Positions 50,999 through 59,287 of a stretch of DNA of 64,000 bases are shown one piece after another. The notes beneath the pieces are model-generated. The model made no database searches and was not told the DNA's origin. It saw nothing but the letters and a program-made list of their open reading frames with translations. The position numbers and the translations under genes are program-made. How positions within the stretch are numbered: the first letter of the stretch is position 1; the number at the start of each line of letters is the position of its first letter. The stretch comes from Catenulispora sp. EB89 (GTDB taxonomy: Bacteria > Actinomycetota > Actinomycetes > Streptomycetales > Catenulisporaceae), in assembly GCF_041261445.1 (NCBI RefSeq), contig NZ_JBGCCU010000041.1, positions 27,333 through 91,332 on the forward strand, given 5' to 3'.

Positions 50999-51693
50999 AT
51001 GACGGCACATCCGGGTGGGGACGCGGTCGGAGACGACGTGGCGCTCACCCGCGCCGCACAGTCCGGGGAGGTCGCGGCCCTCGGCCTGCTGCTGGAGCAG
51101 CACCGGGCGGGGATGCGCGCGGTCGCGTTGAGCATCCTCGGGCCCGGTCCGGACGCGGACGACGCGGTGCAGGACGCCGCGTCGATCGCGCTGCGCGGGA
51201 TCGGCGACGTCCGGGACCCGGCGGCCGTCGGTGCCTGGCTGCGGATGATCGTGCGGAACCGGTGTCGGGACATGAAGCGCGCCGCGCGGAGGTCGAGCCG
51301 TACGCCGTGGTGCCCCGGCCGCGGTGGGAGGGCCGGGCCGGCGGAGGCGTCGGCGTCGGCGCCAGCCCGGAGGACGTGCTGGACCGCCTCGCGATGCGCG
51401 ACTGGACCAGGATCGGCGACGGCGCGCTCATCCGGGACGCCATGGACGTCTCGCTGGCCGCCGGGGTGCGCCAGCGGCCGGTGAATGTGGCCGCCGGGCG
51501 GTCGGTGGCGGTGTGGGAGATGGACATGATCATTCCGACCGACGATCCCGAGCACTGGCCGGCGGCGTTGGCGTGGATCATGAGCCTGGACGGCGGCCGG
51601 GTCAGCCAGCTGCGACTCGTCCACCCGGTGCCGCTGGACGGTCCCGCGACCCCGGACCTGTACGCGCTGACCCAGAAGGCCCCGGGCGCCTGA
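50999..51693 (+). pseudogene. ECF sigma factor with SnoaL-like tail: frameshifted and internally deleted
   Basis: From ATG 50999 (AGGAG upstream) the frame gives sigma-70 region 2: 'DDVALTRAAQSGEVAALGLL', 'GPDADDAVQDAASIALRGI', 'VGAWLRMIVRNRCRDMKRAAR'. Near 51281-51295 the sense moves to another frame ('VEPYAVVPRPRWEG'), so a one- or two-base indel has occurred. After 'EDVLDRLAMRDW', where sigma region 4 should begin, the protein jumps directly to the end of a SnoaL-like domain ('VNVAAGRSVAVWEMDMI', 'GGRVSQLRLVHPV'). Region 4, needed for -35 recognition, is missing. Intact relatives are ECF sigma factors fused to a SnoaL domain. Two lesions make this a non-functional relic unless the frameshift is a sequencing error; the deletion would still remain. 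Confidence 0.8.
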
Positions 51694-51734
51694 GGGCGTG
51701 AGGGCCGGGGGGCCGGAGGGCCAGGAGCTCGGAC

Positions 51735-52732
51735 ATGACCACCAGCGTGGAAACGACCACAGCGACAACCACAGTCCAGACCGTCCGCGGACCGGTCGCG
51801 GCCGACCGGCTCGGCACGGTGCTGATGCACGAGCACATCTTCGTCCTGGACAAGGAGATGCGCCGGAACTACCCGGAGATGTGGGACGAGGAAACGGTCG
51901 TCGCGGAGGCGGTGACCAAGCTGAACGCCCTCGCGGCGCGCGGGGTGTCGACCGTCGTGGACCCGACCGTGGTCGGCCTGGGCCGCGACGTGGCGCGGGT
52001 GGCGCGCGTGAACGAGCGGGTGGACCTCAATATCGTGGTGGCCACCGGGCTGTACACGCTCGCCGACGTCCCGCTGCTGTTCCGCTAGCGCGGCCCGGGC
52101 ACGCTGCTCGGCGGCGAGGAGCCGATGGTCGCGCTGTTCGTCCGCGACCTCACCGAGGGCATCGCCGACACCGGCGTGCGCGCGGCGGTCCTGAAGTGCG
52201 CGATCGAGAAGTCGCTGACGCCGGGCGTGGAGCGCGTGATGCGGGCCGTGGCCAAGGCGCACCTGCGCACCGGGGCGCCGATCGTGGTGCACACCAGCGC
52301 CGCGCACCGCACCGGACTGGTCGCCCAGGACGTCTTCCGCGGCGAGGGGGTCGATCCGGCGGCGCTGGTCCTGGACCGCAGCGGGGACACCGACGACCTG
52401 GACTATGTCCGGGCCCTGATCGACGGCGGCTCCCCCGTCGGGATGGACCGGCTCGGACTGGACCTGTACCTGCCCGGCGAGCAGCGCATCGCCAACCTCG
52501 TGAAGCTGGTCGGCGAGGGCCTGGCCGGGCGGCTGACGCTCTCGCACGACGCGTCGTGCCACATCGACTGGTTCCCGCCGGGGGTGCGCGAGCAGATCAC
52601 GCCGAACTGGAACTTCACTACATCCCCGACCAGGTCCTGCCGGCGCTGCGCCACGCCGGCGTCACCGAGGAGCAGATCACGACGATGCTCGTCGACAACC
52701 CGCGCCGGTTTCTGACCGGGGGCCGTGGGTGA
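51735..52732 (+). pseudogene. Phosphotriesterase-family metal hydrolase, disrupted by a stop codon and a frameshift
   Basis: ATG 51735 follows AGGAG. The first part has the amidohydrolase metal motif HEHIF and 'STVVDPTVVGLGRDV', 'NIVVATGLYTL'. A TAG at 52086-52088 interrupts 'PLLFR*RGPG', where relatives would have Tyr. The same frame then continues with 'FVRDLTEGIADTGVRAAVLK', 'PIVVHTSAAHRTG' and 'GMDRLGLDLYLPGEQR'. Near 52616 a single missing C shifts the frame, and the family's C-terminus ('HYIPDQVLPALRHAGVTEEQ', 'NPRRFL') is found in another frame. The intact protein would be a binuclear metal lactonase/phosphotriesterase-like enzyme of about 330 residues. It lies 41 bases after the sigma-factor relic. 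Confidence 0.85.
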
Positions 52733-52781
52733 TCGCGGAGCCGGAGCCCTGCGATGGTGCCGAGGACGCCCGCGACGACCG

Positions 52782-52826
52782 CGACACCCACGACACCCAC
52801 GACACCCACGACACCCACGACACCCG
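52782..52826. repeat. 9-bp tandem repeat, five copies (CGACACCCA)
   Basis: Five units of CGACACCCA, the last ending in G. They lie in the gap between the disrupted phosphotriesterase gene and the convergent hydrolase. Because the unit is nine bases long, frames running through it carry repeated Thr-His-Asp, but I find no gene that uses it. Confidence 0.95.
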
Positions 52827-52859
52827 CGGCGGCCTCGGCCGGAGCACCGAGGCCGCCGC
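52826..52859. terminator. Strong hairpin between convergent genes, probable bidirectional terminator
   Basis: A 13-bp perfect inverted repeat (52826-52838 and 52847-52859, core GGCGGCCTCGG / CCGAGGCCGCC) with an 8-base loop. It lies between the phosphotriesterase relic (+) and the lipase-like gene (-), where a shared terminator is expected. No clear T-run follows on either side. Confidence 0.6.
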
Positions 52860-52928
52860 CGAACGTGGGCGCGGTCACCGTTGGTATGCGCGATGCCCGC
52901 TCTCAGGCCATTGGCTCAGACCACCGGC

Positions 52929-54257
52929 TCAGGCCAAGAACTCGATCTCGGGGTAGGCGGGCGACGGCCGGTCGAGCAGATGGTTGTCGTGCCCCCGAAC
53001 GAACCGGTCGAAGTAAGCCCGCACATACGTCCGCACGTCGAGCACCGACCGGGTCGGATCCACCGTCCCGATCAGCTCCTGCACCGTGCTCGGCGGGTAG
53101 TCGATGGCGGCGGCGGCCTCCGGCACCAGCGACTGCAGGTCGGTGTACGAGTTGTGGGCGGCGTTCGCCAACCGCAGCAGCTTGTGCCAGCCGCGCAGGT
53201 GCGACCAGGTCTGGGCCCAGCTCGGGTCGTCGCTGAGATCGTGCAGCTGCGAGCACATGAACAGGAACGGCCGGTCCAGCCCGGCGCTCAGGACCGGGCC
53301 GTACAGCGAGCCGTCGAGGTTGATCCCGGCCCGGATCCGGCGGTCGTCGAGCATCGCCCACGCCGATGTGGCGCCGCCCATGGAGTGCCCGTACATCCCC
53401 ACCCGGGACAGGTCCAGCGCCTCGGCCAGGCCGTGCGGCAGCGGACGGTGGTCGACGTCCGGGTTGCGGCCCGCCGCGATGGCGCACAGCTGGTCGAGGA
53501 CGAACACCGCGTCGGCGGTGCGGACCGAGACGGCTTCGGTGTTGATCGGCAGGGAGTCCGGCGGGATCGTGCGCGGCTCGACGTGGCCGTCGGGGAACTC
53601 GACCTCGGCGCTGTCGTGCGTGTGGTCGATGGTGACGACCACGTAGCCGTGGCTGACCAGTTCCTCGGTGAGTGTCGTGCAGGTGTCGCGGTCGCCGCCG
53701 GAGCCCGGCGAGAACAGCAGCACCGGACGTGGCCCGCCCCGGCGCTCGGCCGGAGCGCCGTCGTGGCCGTGGGTGGCCGGCACGGACACCAAGCCCGGCG
53801 CGATCGCGCTGTCCTGCAGGTACGCGGACCACGCGTTGGCCGGCAGCCAGGGCACGGCGCCGTGGCCGTCGACGTCGTGCGCCGGGTACCAGATGCCGAT
53901 CATCAGCTCGCGCAGCGGATGCGACGGCACCCACGGATCGCGCCGGGACTGGTCGACCAGGTGCAGCGCGACGTTCCCGACCCGGTGCGGGCCGGTCGGC
54001 GCGGGCAGGCTGAGCTGGACCGGCCCGGCGGCCGCGAGTGTTCCCGCGCCGGCGGCGGAAGCGGCGGCGGCGTGCGCCGTCCCGGCCGACAGCGTCGGCA
54101 CGACGGCGCCGACGCCGAGCGCGGTCAGGCCGGCCAGGGCGGTGCGCCGGCTGGGGCGCGCGGTGGCGAACGCACCGGCGAAGGGGGCGGAGGCGGCGGA
54201 GGGCGCGAAGGGCGCGGAGCGGACAGTGGCGCGAGCGGTGGAGCGGGGTACGGACAT
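52929..54257 (-). CDS. Tat-exported alpha/beta hydrolase, PAF-acetylhydrolase-like
   Basis: 442 residues; ATG after AGGAGAA. A long basic N-terminus holds SRRTALAGLTALGVGAVV and an AHA cleavage site, a twin-arginine signal, so the enzyme is exported folded. The mature part is an alpha/beta hydrolase of the platelet-activating-factor acetylhydrolase/secreted lipase group: strand 'RPVLLFSPGSGG' for the oxyanion hole, 'GYVVVTIDHTHDS', nucleophile elbow GMYGHSMGGA, acid in 'GINLDGSL' and a late His in 'NAAHNSYTD'. Probable work is hydrolysis of short acyl esters or lipids outside the cell. It lies 106 bases downstream of the NmrA-like gene on the same strand and may share its transcript. Confidence 0.85.
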   Translation of the reverse strand: MSVPRSTARATVRSAPFAPSAASAPFAGAFATARPSRRTALAGLTALGVGAVVPTLSAGTAHAAAASAAGAGTLAAAGPVQLSLPAPTGPHRVGNVALHLVDQSRRDPWVPSHPLRELMIGIWYPAHDVDGHGAVPWLPANAWSAYLQDSAIAPGLVSVPATHGHDGAPAERRGGPRPVLLFSPGSGGDRDTCTTLTEELVSHGYVVVTIDHTHDSAEVEFPDGHVEPRTIPPDSLPINTEAVSVRTADAVFVLDQLCAIAAGRNPDVDHRPLPHGLAEALDLSRVGMYGHSMGGATSAWAMLDDRRIRAGINLDGSLYGPVLSAGLDRPFLFMCSQLHDLSDDPSWAQTWSHLRGWHKLLRLANAAHNSYTDLQSLVPEAAAAIDYPPSTVQELIGTVDPTRSVLDVRTYVRAYFDRFVRGHDNHLLDRPSPAYPEIEFLA

Positions 54258-54363
54258 GAGTTCTCCTATCCCGAGTTTCCAGAGAGACCGTTGTCGCAGA
54301 ACTCTGCTTTACCAGACCCGGAGGCGTGTGTGCGCGATCCGTGCCCGCTCCGTCCCGGCCGCC

Positions 54364-55203
54364 TCAGCGGAACGCGGCGATATTGCTCCGAACCCACTCC
54401 GCGAACGAGCGCGGCGCGCGGCCCAGCACCTTCTCGACGTCCGGGCTGACGCGCAGCTCGGCCGGCGTGGGGGAGCTGAGGATGTCCAGGGTGTCGTCGG
54501 CGAGCTCGCCCGGCATGCTCTGCTCCATCCCGGCCTTGGCCTCCGCGCGGGTGAGCTCGTGGAAGCGCACCGGCGTGCCGAGCGCCGCGGCGATGGCCTC
54601 GGCCTGCTGCCGCGGCGTGATGACTTCCGGCCCGGTCAGCTCGTACACGCCGCCGTTGTGCCGGTCTTCGGTTAGGGCGGCCGCGGCGACCGCGGCGATG
54701 TCCGCCGGGTCGATGAGCGGCACGCCGGTGTCGCCGAAGGGCGCGGCGACGAGCTGCCGCGTGCGCACGGATTCGGCGAACCACAGGGCATTGCTGGCGA
54801 ATCCGCCGGGCCGCAGGATGGTCCATTCCAGACCGGACTCCCGCAGCGTGTCCTCCAGCTCGCGCATCGCGATCCGCGTCCTGCCGAAGGGCCGGGTCGC
54901 CACCCCCAGCGTGGACAACAGGACGATGCGACGCACCCCGCTGTCCGCGGCCTTGCTGATGACGTCCGCCGGGTTGGCCCCCAGCGCGTGCAGGTCGCCG
55001 GACAGCAGCAGGAACAAGGCTTTCGCTCCCGCCAGCGCCGGCTCCAAACTTGCCGGCTCGGCGAGGTCGGCGACGATGTGGCGGACGCCCTCCGGCACCG
55101 CCGCGGTGTGCCGCGACACCGCCGTCACCTGCTCGCCGGCCTCGGCCAGCGCCTGCGTCAGGGGACGGCCTATGTTTCCGGTAGCACCGGTCACCACGAT
55201 CAT
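54364..55203 (-). CDS. NmrA-like NAD(P)-binding oxidoreductase/sensor
   Basis: 279 residues; ATG 55203 sits 5 bases after AAGGAG; the longer frame upstream crosses the promoter region. The N-terminus has the Rossmann signature VTGATGNIGRPL. 'ILRPGGFASNALWF' and 'IDPADIAAVAAAAL' follow, as in NmrA/QorB-type atypical short-chain dehydrogenases. These act as NAD(P)H-dependent quinone reductases or redox sensors. It is divergent from an HxlR-type regulator gene across a 93-base gap, a common pairing in actinomycetes, so it is probably the target of that regulator and induced by electrophiles or quinones. Confidence 0.88.
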   Translation of the reverse strand: MIVVTGATGNIGRPLTQALAEAGEQVTAVSRHTAAVPEGVRHIVADLAEPASLEPALAGAKALFLLLSGDLHALGANPADVISKAADSGVRRIVLLSTLGVATRPFGRTRIAMRELEDTLRESGLEWTILRPGGFASNALWFAESVRTRQLVAAPFGDTGVPLIDPADIAAVAAAALTEDRHNGGVYELTGPEVITPRQQAEAIAAALGTPVRFHELTRAEAKAGMEQSMPGELADDTLDILSSPTPAELRVSPDVEKVLGRAPRSFAEWVRSNIAAFR

Positions 55204-55264
55204 GAACTGCTCCTTCGTCCGAATGTCTTGCCTGCTCCGAACGGTAGGAGGCTGGCTAACTTTT

Positions 55265-55278
55265 GGTAAGGACATACC
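55265..55278. promoter_or_regulatory. Candidate HxlR operator (GGTA-N6-TACC)
   Basis: A short dyad GGTAAGGACATACC in the 93-base gap between the NmrA-like gene and the HxlR gene. HxlR/YodB-type regulators bind short TAC-type dyads of this size, and this one lies just upstream of the HxlR ribosome-binding site (GGAGGT, 55280-55285). It would suit autoregulation plus control of the divergent oxidoreductase. Confidence 0.45.
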
Positions 55279-55296
55279 TGGAGGTAAGCTCATGAC

Positions 55297-55662
55297 ATGA
55301 CGGGAGGCGCGCAGCTGACACCGGCCGGAAGCGGGCCGTTGTATGACGTGTTTCACACCGACTGCCCCGCGCGCGACGTGGTCGACCACGCGACCAGCCG
55401 GTGGGGGATCTGGGTGCTGATCTCCTTGCGGGACAAGGATCTCCGGTTCTACGAACTGCGCGACGGGATCGAGGGCGTCAGCGAGAAGATGCTCGCGCAG
55501 TCGCTGCGCGCGCTCGTCGAGGACGGCCTGGTCTGGCGGCACGTCGAGCCGACGACGCCGCCTCAGGTCACCTATGGTCTGACCGACTTCGGCCGCGAGG
55601 TCGGCGAGCCGCTGATGGAGTTGTTCAACCGGGTCACGCGCCGGTTGATGCCGTCGGGCTGA
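55297..55662 (+). CDS. HxlR-family transcriptional regulator
   Basis: 121 residues; ATG 55297 follows GGAGGT at 11 bases. The ATG five bases earlier runs into a stop at once. The winged helix-turn-helix of the HxlR family is clear: 'CPARDVVDHATSRWGIWVLI', 'LRFYELRDGIEGVSEKMLAQ', 'LRALVEDGLVWRHV', 'TYGLTDFGREV'. The conserved N-terminal Cys (in HTDCPA) is the usual redox or electrophile sensor. It probably represses the divergent NmrA-like gene and itself. Confidence 0.92.
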   Translation: MTGGAQLTPAGSGPLYDVFHTDCPARDVVDHATSRWGIWVLISLRDKDLRFYELRDGIEGVSEKMLAQSLRALVEDGLVWRHVEPTTPPQVTYGLTDFGREVGEPLMELFNRVTRRLMPSG

Positions 55663-55678
55663 GGCCGTCCGGCACAGA

Positions 55679-55711
55679 CTGCGCCGCCGCCGGAATCCGA
55701 CGGCGGCGCAG
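55679..55711. terminator. GC-rich hairpin between convergent HxlR and ribonuclease genes
   Basis: An 11-bp perfect inverted repeat CTGCGCCGCCG / CGGCGGCGCAG (55679-55689 and 55701-55711) with an 11-base loop. It starts 16 bases after the HxlR stop and lies before the end of the convergent ribonuclease gene, fitting a bidirectional terminator. Confidence 0.65.
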
Positions 55712-55782
55712 ACTACGCGGCGATCGTGGCGCTCGCGATGATCGCGGTGCTCGCCGTGATCGCCGTGATCAAGACAGTGCGA

Positions 55783-56205
55783 CTACGACAGCGCGTAGAA
55801 GTCGGCGTAGTGGTCCGGCGAGTACCAGACCTCGCCGGTGTTCATGTCCACGACGATCCGCACCGCGTCGCGGTGGGCCCCGCAGGAACGCGGGTAGACG
55901 TCGAACTCCTGGAAGCTGTCGCCGGAGGGCAGCTGGCCGTCGTCGTTGTAGTAGGTGCCGCCGGCGTAGTTGCACTCGCCGTCGGGCCAGTTGTACCAGC
56001 CACGAGAGCTCGGGTAGTTCATGGACGACCAGGTCGAGTTCGCCGAGGCCGCGTCCGAGCATCCGGAGATGGTGCAGGAGTTGTACACCGTCGCGTTCGC
56101 GGCGGGGCTGGCGATGACGGTGACGGTGACGGCGGACGCGGTGGCGGCGACGGCCACGGCGAGGCGTTTCGTCCAGGACAGGCCGAGACGGCGCTGGGGG
56201 GTCAT
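55783..56205 (-). CDS. Secreted guanyl-type ribonuclease (N1/T1/barnase group)
   Basis: 140 residues from ATG 56205, 5 bases after GGAGG. A Sec signal ('TKRLAVAVAATASAVTVTVI', then ANA) leads a mature domain of ~100 residues. Its C-terminal half matches microbial RNases: 'YYNDDGQLPSGDSFQEFDV', 'GAHRDAVRIVVD', 'GEVWYSPDHYADF'. The catalytic set is Glu in QEFDV, Arg in AVRIVV and His in DHY. Two or more Cys pairs suggest disulphides. It should cut RNA after guanosine outside the cell, for nutrition or competition. No barstar-like inhibitor lies beside it; the signal peptide alone may protect the producer. Confidence 0.85.
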   Translation of the reverse strand: MTPQRRLGLSWTKRLAVAVAATASAVTVTVIASPAANATVYNSCTISGCSDAASANSTWSSMNYPSSRGWYNWPDGECNYAGGTYYNDDGQLPSGDSFQEFDVYPRSCGAHRDAVRIVVDMNTGEVWYSPDHYADFYALS

Positions 56206-56409
56206 GGAACCTCCAGGTCGTGGGGGAAGGTGGTCACCGTCACTGTGACGCCGAATGCGGGTCTTCGCTACAGGGCAATCCCTGTACATCCGCCGCGTTC
56301 GTAAAGGTTCACCTGTCAGGGCTCGGATACGTTCCGTGCACGTCGCCCGGCGTTTGCCGAAGATCGTCGAGCGCGGATATTCGCGGGTAGTCGTCGGATC
56401 GCCGGCGCG

Positions 56410-57231
56410 CTAGCCGAGACTCGGCCGAGCCGCCTTCCACGCCTTCCGCACGTTCCGGTCGAAGTCCCGCGAGTCGCAGCGCACGAGCCCGAGCAGCACG
56501 CCGTAGGTGAACGCGTTCTCCCCGGCCTGGTACGCACCGGCGGCCAGGTCGGTGAGCGCCGAGGCGGTGACCACGCGGTCGTGTTCGTCGCCGAGCACGT
56601 CCTGCAGCGCCTTGATCGGCTTGGTCGTCAGACCCAGCGCCTCGCCGGCGTAGCGGGCCCGGCGCGCGACCTTGCGGGCCTCGTGCATCGCGATGTCGCG
56701 GTCGGCGCCCGGCGGCATCGGGAGCGCGTGCTGCATTCTGGTGCGGACGCGGCGGTGCAGGCGCGAGAGGTCGGGGTCCTTGTCGGGCTGCACCGCCGCG
56801 AAGTAGGCATCGAGGTGCTTCAGGAGCCTGCGATAGCGCGGGGAGTCCATGGCTTCGGTGACGAGTCCGAGGGCTGATTCCCGTTCCAGGGCGAAGACCG
56901 CCTCGACGCGGGTGCGCACCGGGCCGAGGACGTACTCCTGCGGCGTCCGGTCCAGGAGGTCGAGGACCTGGGCTTTCAGCACTTCGGCCTCGCGTGCCGG
57001 GCCCAGCGCGTCCCCGAGCCAGCCCAGCTCCTCGATCAGGGCGGCGCGCCGTTTGCCGCCGGGGAGCACGTCTTCGAACGTGCGCAGGTTCGCGCGCAGG
57101 GTGCGGGCCGCGACGCGCATCTGGTGCACGGCGTCGGGGGCGTCGTCGCGGACCGCCGGCTTCAGGGCGGAGAGCGCGTCGGCCTGGGCTTTCAGGGATG
57201 TCAGGAGGCTCAGGTGGGTCATGCGGTTCAT
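56410..57231 (-). CDS. CHAD-domain protein
   Basis: 273 residues. The CHAD fold is an all-helical domain rich in conserved His/Arg that binds polyphosphate. The diagnostic parts are 'DAPDAVHQMRVAARTLRANL', 'WLGDALGPAREAEVL' and 'HEARKVARRARYAGEAL'. It has no CYTH domain, so it is the stand-alone form that may sit on polyphosphate granules. Its start codon overlaps the end of the upstream lipoprotein gene by four bases, so the two are translationally coupled. Confidence 0.92.
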   Translation of the reverse strand: MNRMTHLSLLTSLKAQADALSALKPAVRDDAPDAVHQMRVAARTLRANLRTFEDVLPGGKRRAALIEELGWLGDALGPAREAEVLKAQVLDLLDRTPQEYVLGPVRTRVEAVFALERESALGLVTEAMDSPRYRRLLKHLDAYFAAVQPDKDPDLSRLHRRVRTRMQHALPMPPGADRDIAMHEARKVARRARYAGEALGLTTKPIKALQDVLGDEHDRVVTASALTDLAAGAYQAGENAFTYGVLLGLVRCDSRDFDRNVRKAWKAARPSLG

Positions 57232-58190
57232 GTGGTGAATCCCATGTGCACGTGGTCGTGATGGGTCCGGTCGCTGAAGAACTGCGGACCCGACAGCTGC
57301 CGGGGGCCGCCGACGTTGTAGGAGCCGAGCGCTGCGGCCCGGCGCATCAGGTTGTCGACGAGTGCGGTCGGAGTGGCGGGGTTCACGACAGCGTTGCCGT
57401 CAATTCGCCATACGTCAACTGCCCGTCCACGTGGATGGTCGGACGGCCGGGTGGTGCCGAAGACGTCGATGGGGTGGCCGGAGCGCACCATGCTGACCGT
57501 GAGCTCGTGGTCCTGGGCCAGTTCGAGCAGCACGGTCAGGACGCTGTCGTGCACCTGGCCGCTGCGGACGTCGGCCAGCCCGGCCGGCGGCAGGCTCACA
57601 CGCGAGGAGGCGAGCAGGGCCCGGGCGGCGGCGCTCGGGGTCGCGGTCGGCGGGCCGGGGTCGGAGGGGTTCACCTGCGTGACCTGCCAGCGCGGGCTGG
57701 CCTGGACGAGGCGGACGTCGTAGGTGGCGACGCTGGTGACGACCAGGACGCTCGCGGAGGTGTCGAGCAGGCCTCCGTACTGCGCGTCGAAGATCTGGAG
57801 GTCGGGGCGGTTCAGCTGGGCGGTGATGTGCTCGACGGCGACCGCTTTGACGTCCGGGTCGAGTTCGCCGGGGCCCGGTGTCCAGAGGGCGGCGGGGGTT
57901 GGTTTCGCGGACGGTGCGGATGACGTGGGCGGCGGCGAGCTCGATGCGGTGCTCGATGGTGTCGATGTCAGTCCGGACGCGGATCCCGACGGTGATCCCG
58001 ATGGCGGCGCGGTTGTCGCGCCCGACGTCGTCGCCGTGCCGGTCGCTCCGGTCGCTCCGGTCGTCCCGGTCGCCGGCGTGCTCGTCGCCGCGCCGCCGAC
58101 GTTGCCGTGCGAGGAGTCACAAGCGGCCGTGACCGCTGCCGCTCCCAGTGCCGCGATGCCGCCCCGGAGAATCGTCCGCCTTGTGCTCAT
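57228..58190 (-). CDS. Lipoprotein with C-terminal M15/LAS-type peptidase-like domain
   Basis: 320 residues. The N-terminus combines RR (residues 4-5) with a lipobox TAAC near residue 24, so it is an exported, lipid-anchored protein. A Thr/Ser/Pro/Gly-rich linker (about 30-100) spans the wall. The C-terminal region has the zinc pattern of D-Ala-D-Ala carboxypeptidase/LAS enzymes: 'SGHPIDVFGTTRPSDHPRGR' with 'AVDVW' (His, Asp) and a final HHDHVHMGF (HxH). It may trim or bind peptidoglycan, or be a pseudo-enzyme. It is the first gene of a two-gene operon with the CHAD protein. Confidence 0.8.
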   Translation of the reverse strand: MSTRRTILRGGIAALGAAAVTAACDSSHGNVGGAATSTPATGTTGATGATGTATTSGATTAPPSGSPSGSASGLTSTPSSTASSSPPPTSSAPSAKPTPAALWTPGPGELDPDVKAVAVEHITAQLNRPDLQIFDAQYGGLLDTSASVLVVTSVATYDVRLVQASPRWQVTQVNPSDPGPPTATPSAAARALLASSRVSLPPAGLADVRSGQVHDSVLTVLLELAQDHELTVSMVRSGHPIDVFGTTRPSDHPRGRAVDVWRIDGNAVVNPATPTALVDNLMRRAAALGSYNVGGPRQLSGPQFFSDRTHHDHVHMGFTT

Positions 58191-58273
58191 ACGCTTCAGT
58201 ATCCGTCAGAATCCGCGCGGGGCGGGGAAAGAGCGCGCCGCCGCGGCTGACGAGCCGCCGTGCCGGGAGTACG

Positions 58274-59062
58274 GTGCACGGTATGACGCTGCTGGCCCAG
58301 CTGGCCGAGGCGGTCGCCGCCGGGACGATCGAGGTGGTCGACCTCACCGCGCCGCTGTCGCACGAGACGCCGATCCTGCAACTCCCCGAGCCCTTCGCCA
58401 ACACGGTCCCGTTTTCGCTCCGCGAGATCAGCCACTACGACGAGCGCGGCCCCGCCTGGTACTGGAACGACATCGTCACCGGCGAACACGTCGGCACCCA
58501 CTTCGACGCCCCGGTCCACTGGATCACCGGCCGCGACGGCGAGGACGTCTCGCAGGTGGCGCCGAGCCGCCTGATCGGCCCCGCGGTGGTCCTCGACGCC
58601 TCCGACAGCGCGGCCCAGGATCCCGACCACCTCCTGCAGATCGAGGACGTCCAGGAGTGGGAGGCCAAGCACGGAGCACTGCCGGCCGGCGGCTGGCTCC
58701 TCTACCGCACCGGCTGGGACGCCCGAGCCGCCGACCAGGCCGCGTTCCTCAACGCGAACGAGACCGGGCCGCACACCCCGGGGATCTCGCCCGAGTGCGC
58801 CAAGTGGCTCGCGGAGCAGACGCCGCTGCAAGGTATCGGCGTGGAGACCGTCGGCACGGACGCCGGCGCCGCGCACAGCTTCGACCCGCCGTTCCCGTGC
58901 CACTCGTACATGCTCGGCGCCGGCAAGTACGGCCTGACGCAGCTCCGCAATCTGGACCGGCTGCCGACGCGCGGGGCGCTGCTGATCGCGGCGCCGCTGC
59001 CGATCGTGCGCGGCTCCGGCAGCCCGGCGCGCGTGCTCGCGCTCGTCGAGCGGGAGGCGTGA
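58274..59062 (+). CDS. Cyclase/kynurenine-formamidase-like metal hydrolase
   Basis: 262 residues from GTG 58274, 4 bases after GGGAG; the ATG at 58283 is 13 bases from the same site and is the alternative. The hallmark of the family, HVGTHFDAPVHW (HxGTHxDxPxH metal motif), is present with 'VVDLTAPLSHETPI' and 'GVETVGTDAG'. Members hydrolyse N-formylkynurenine, isatin or cyclic amides with Zn/Mn. There is no kynurenine gene beside it, so the substrate is open. Confidence 0.87.
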   Translation: MHGMTLLAQLAEAVAAGTIEVVDLTAPLSHETPILQLPEPFANTVPFSLREISHYDERGPAWYWNDIVTGEHVGTHFDAPVHWITGRDGEDVSQVAPSRLIGPAVVLDASDSAAQDPDHLLQIEDVQEWEAKHGALPAGGWLLYRTGWDARAADQAAFLNANETGPHTPGISPECAKWLAEQTPLQGIGVETVGTDAGAAHSFDPPFPCHSYMLGAGKYGLTQLRNLDRLPTRGALLIAAPLPIVRGSGSPARVLALVEREA

Positions 59063-59080
59063 GGGGCCGGCGCGGGGCTG

Positions 59081-59120
59081 GTTTATTGCTGTTTATTACT
59101 GTTTATTGCTAGTTATTGCT
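59081..59120. repeat. AT-rich 10-bp tandem repeat, four near-perfect copies (GTTTATTGCT)
   Basis: Units GTTTATTGCT, GTTTATTACT, GTTTATTGCT and AGTTATTGCT follow one another in the gap between the cyclase gene and the ThDP-enzyme gene. The 10-bp period is one helical turn, and the AT content is far above the surroundings. It could be a phased protein-binding site upstream of the ThDP gene, or simple slippage. Confidence 0.85.
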
Positions 59121-59287
59121 GGTTTGTCGGCGGTAATGCGGCCGGTCGGTGAGGCCTTGCTTCGCGGTTCTGCCACCCCAGCGGCGTACGCGCACCGTCG
59201 CGCGCCCCCGCCCGGATCCCCACTTCTCGTTGTGAAGCGTGCTGCGGCGGGTAGGAACCTGCCGCGTCCCGAGCGATCGGAGGACTC

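Noticed and set aside
52725..54449. 574-codon plus-strand frame starting in the 9-bp repeat
   Set aside because: It is the complement of the Tat-exported hydrolase, which has a signal peptide, a catalytic triad and a good ribosome-binding site on the minus strand.
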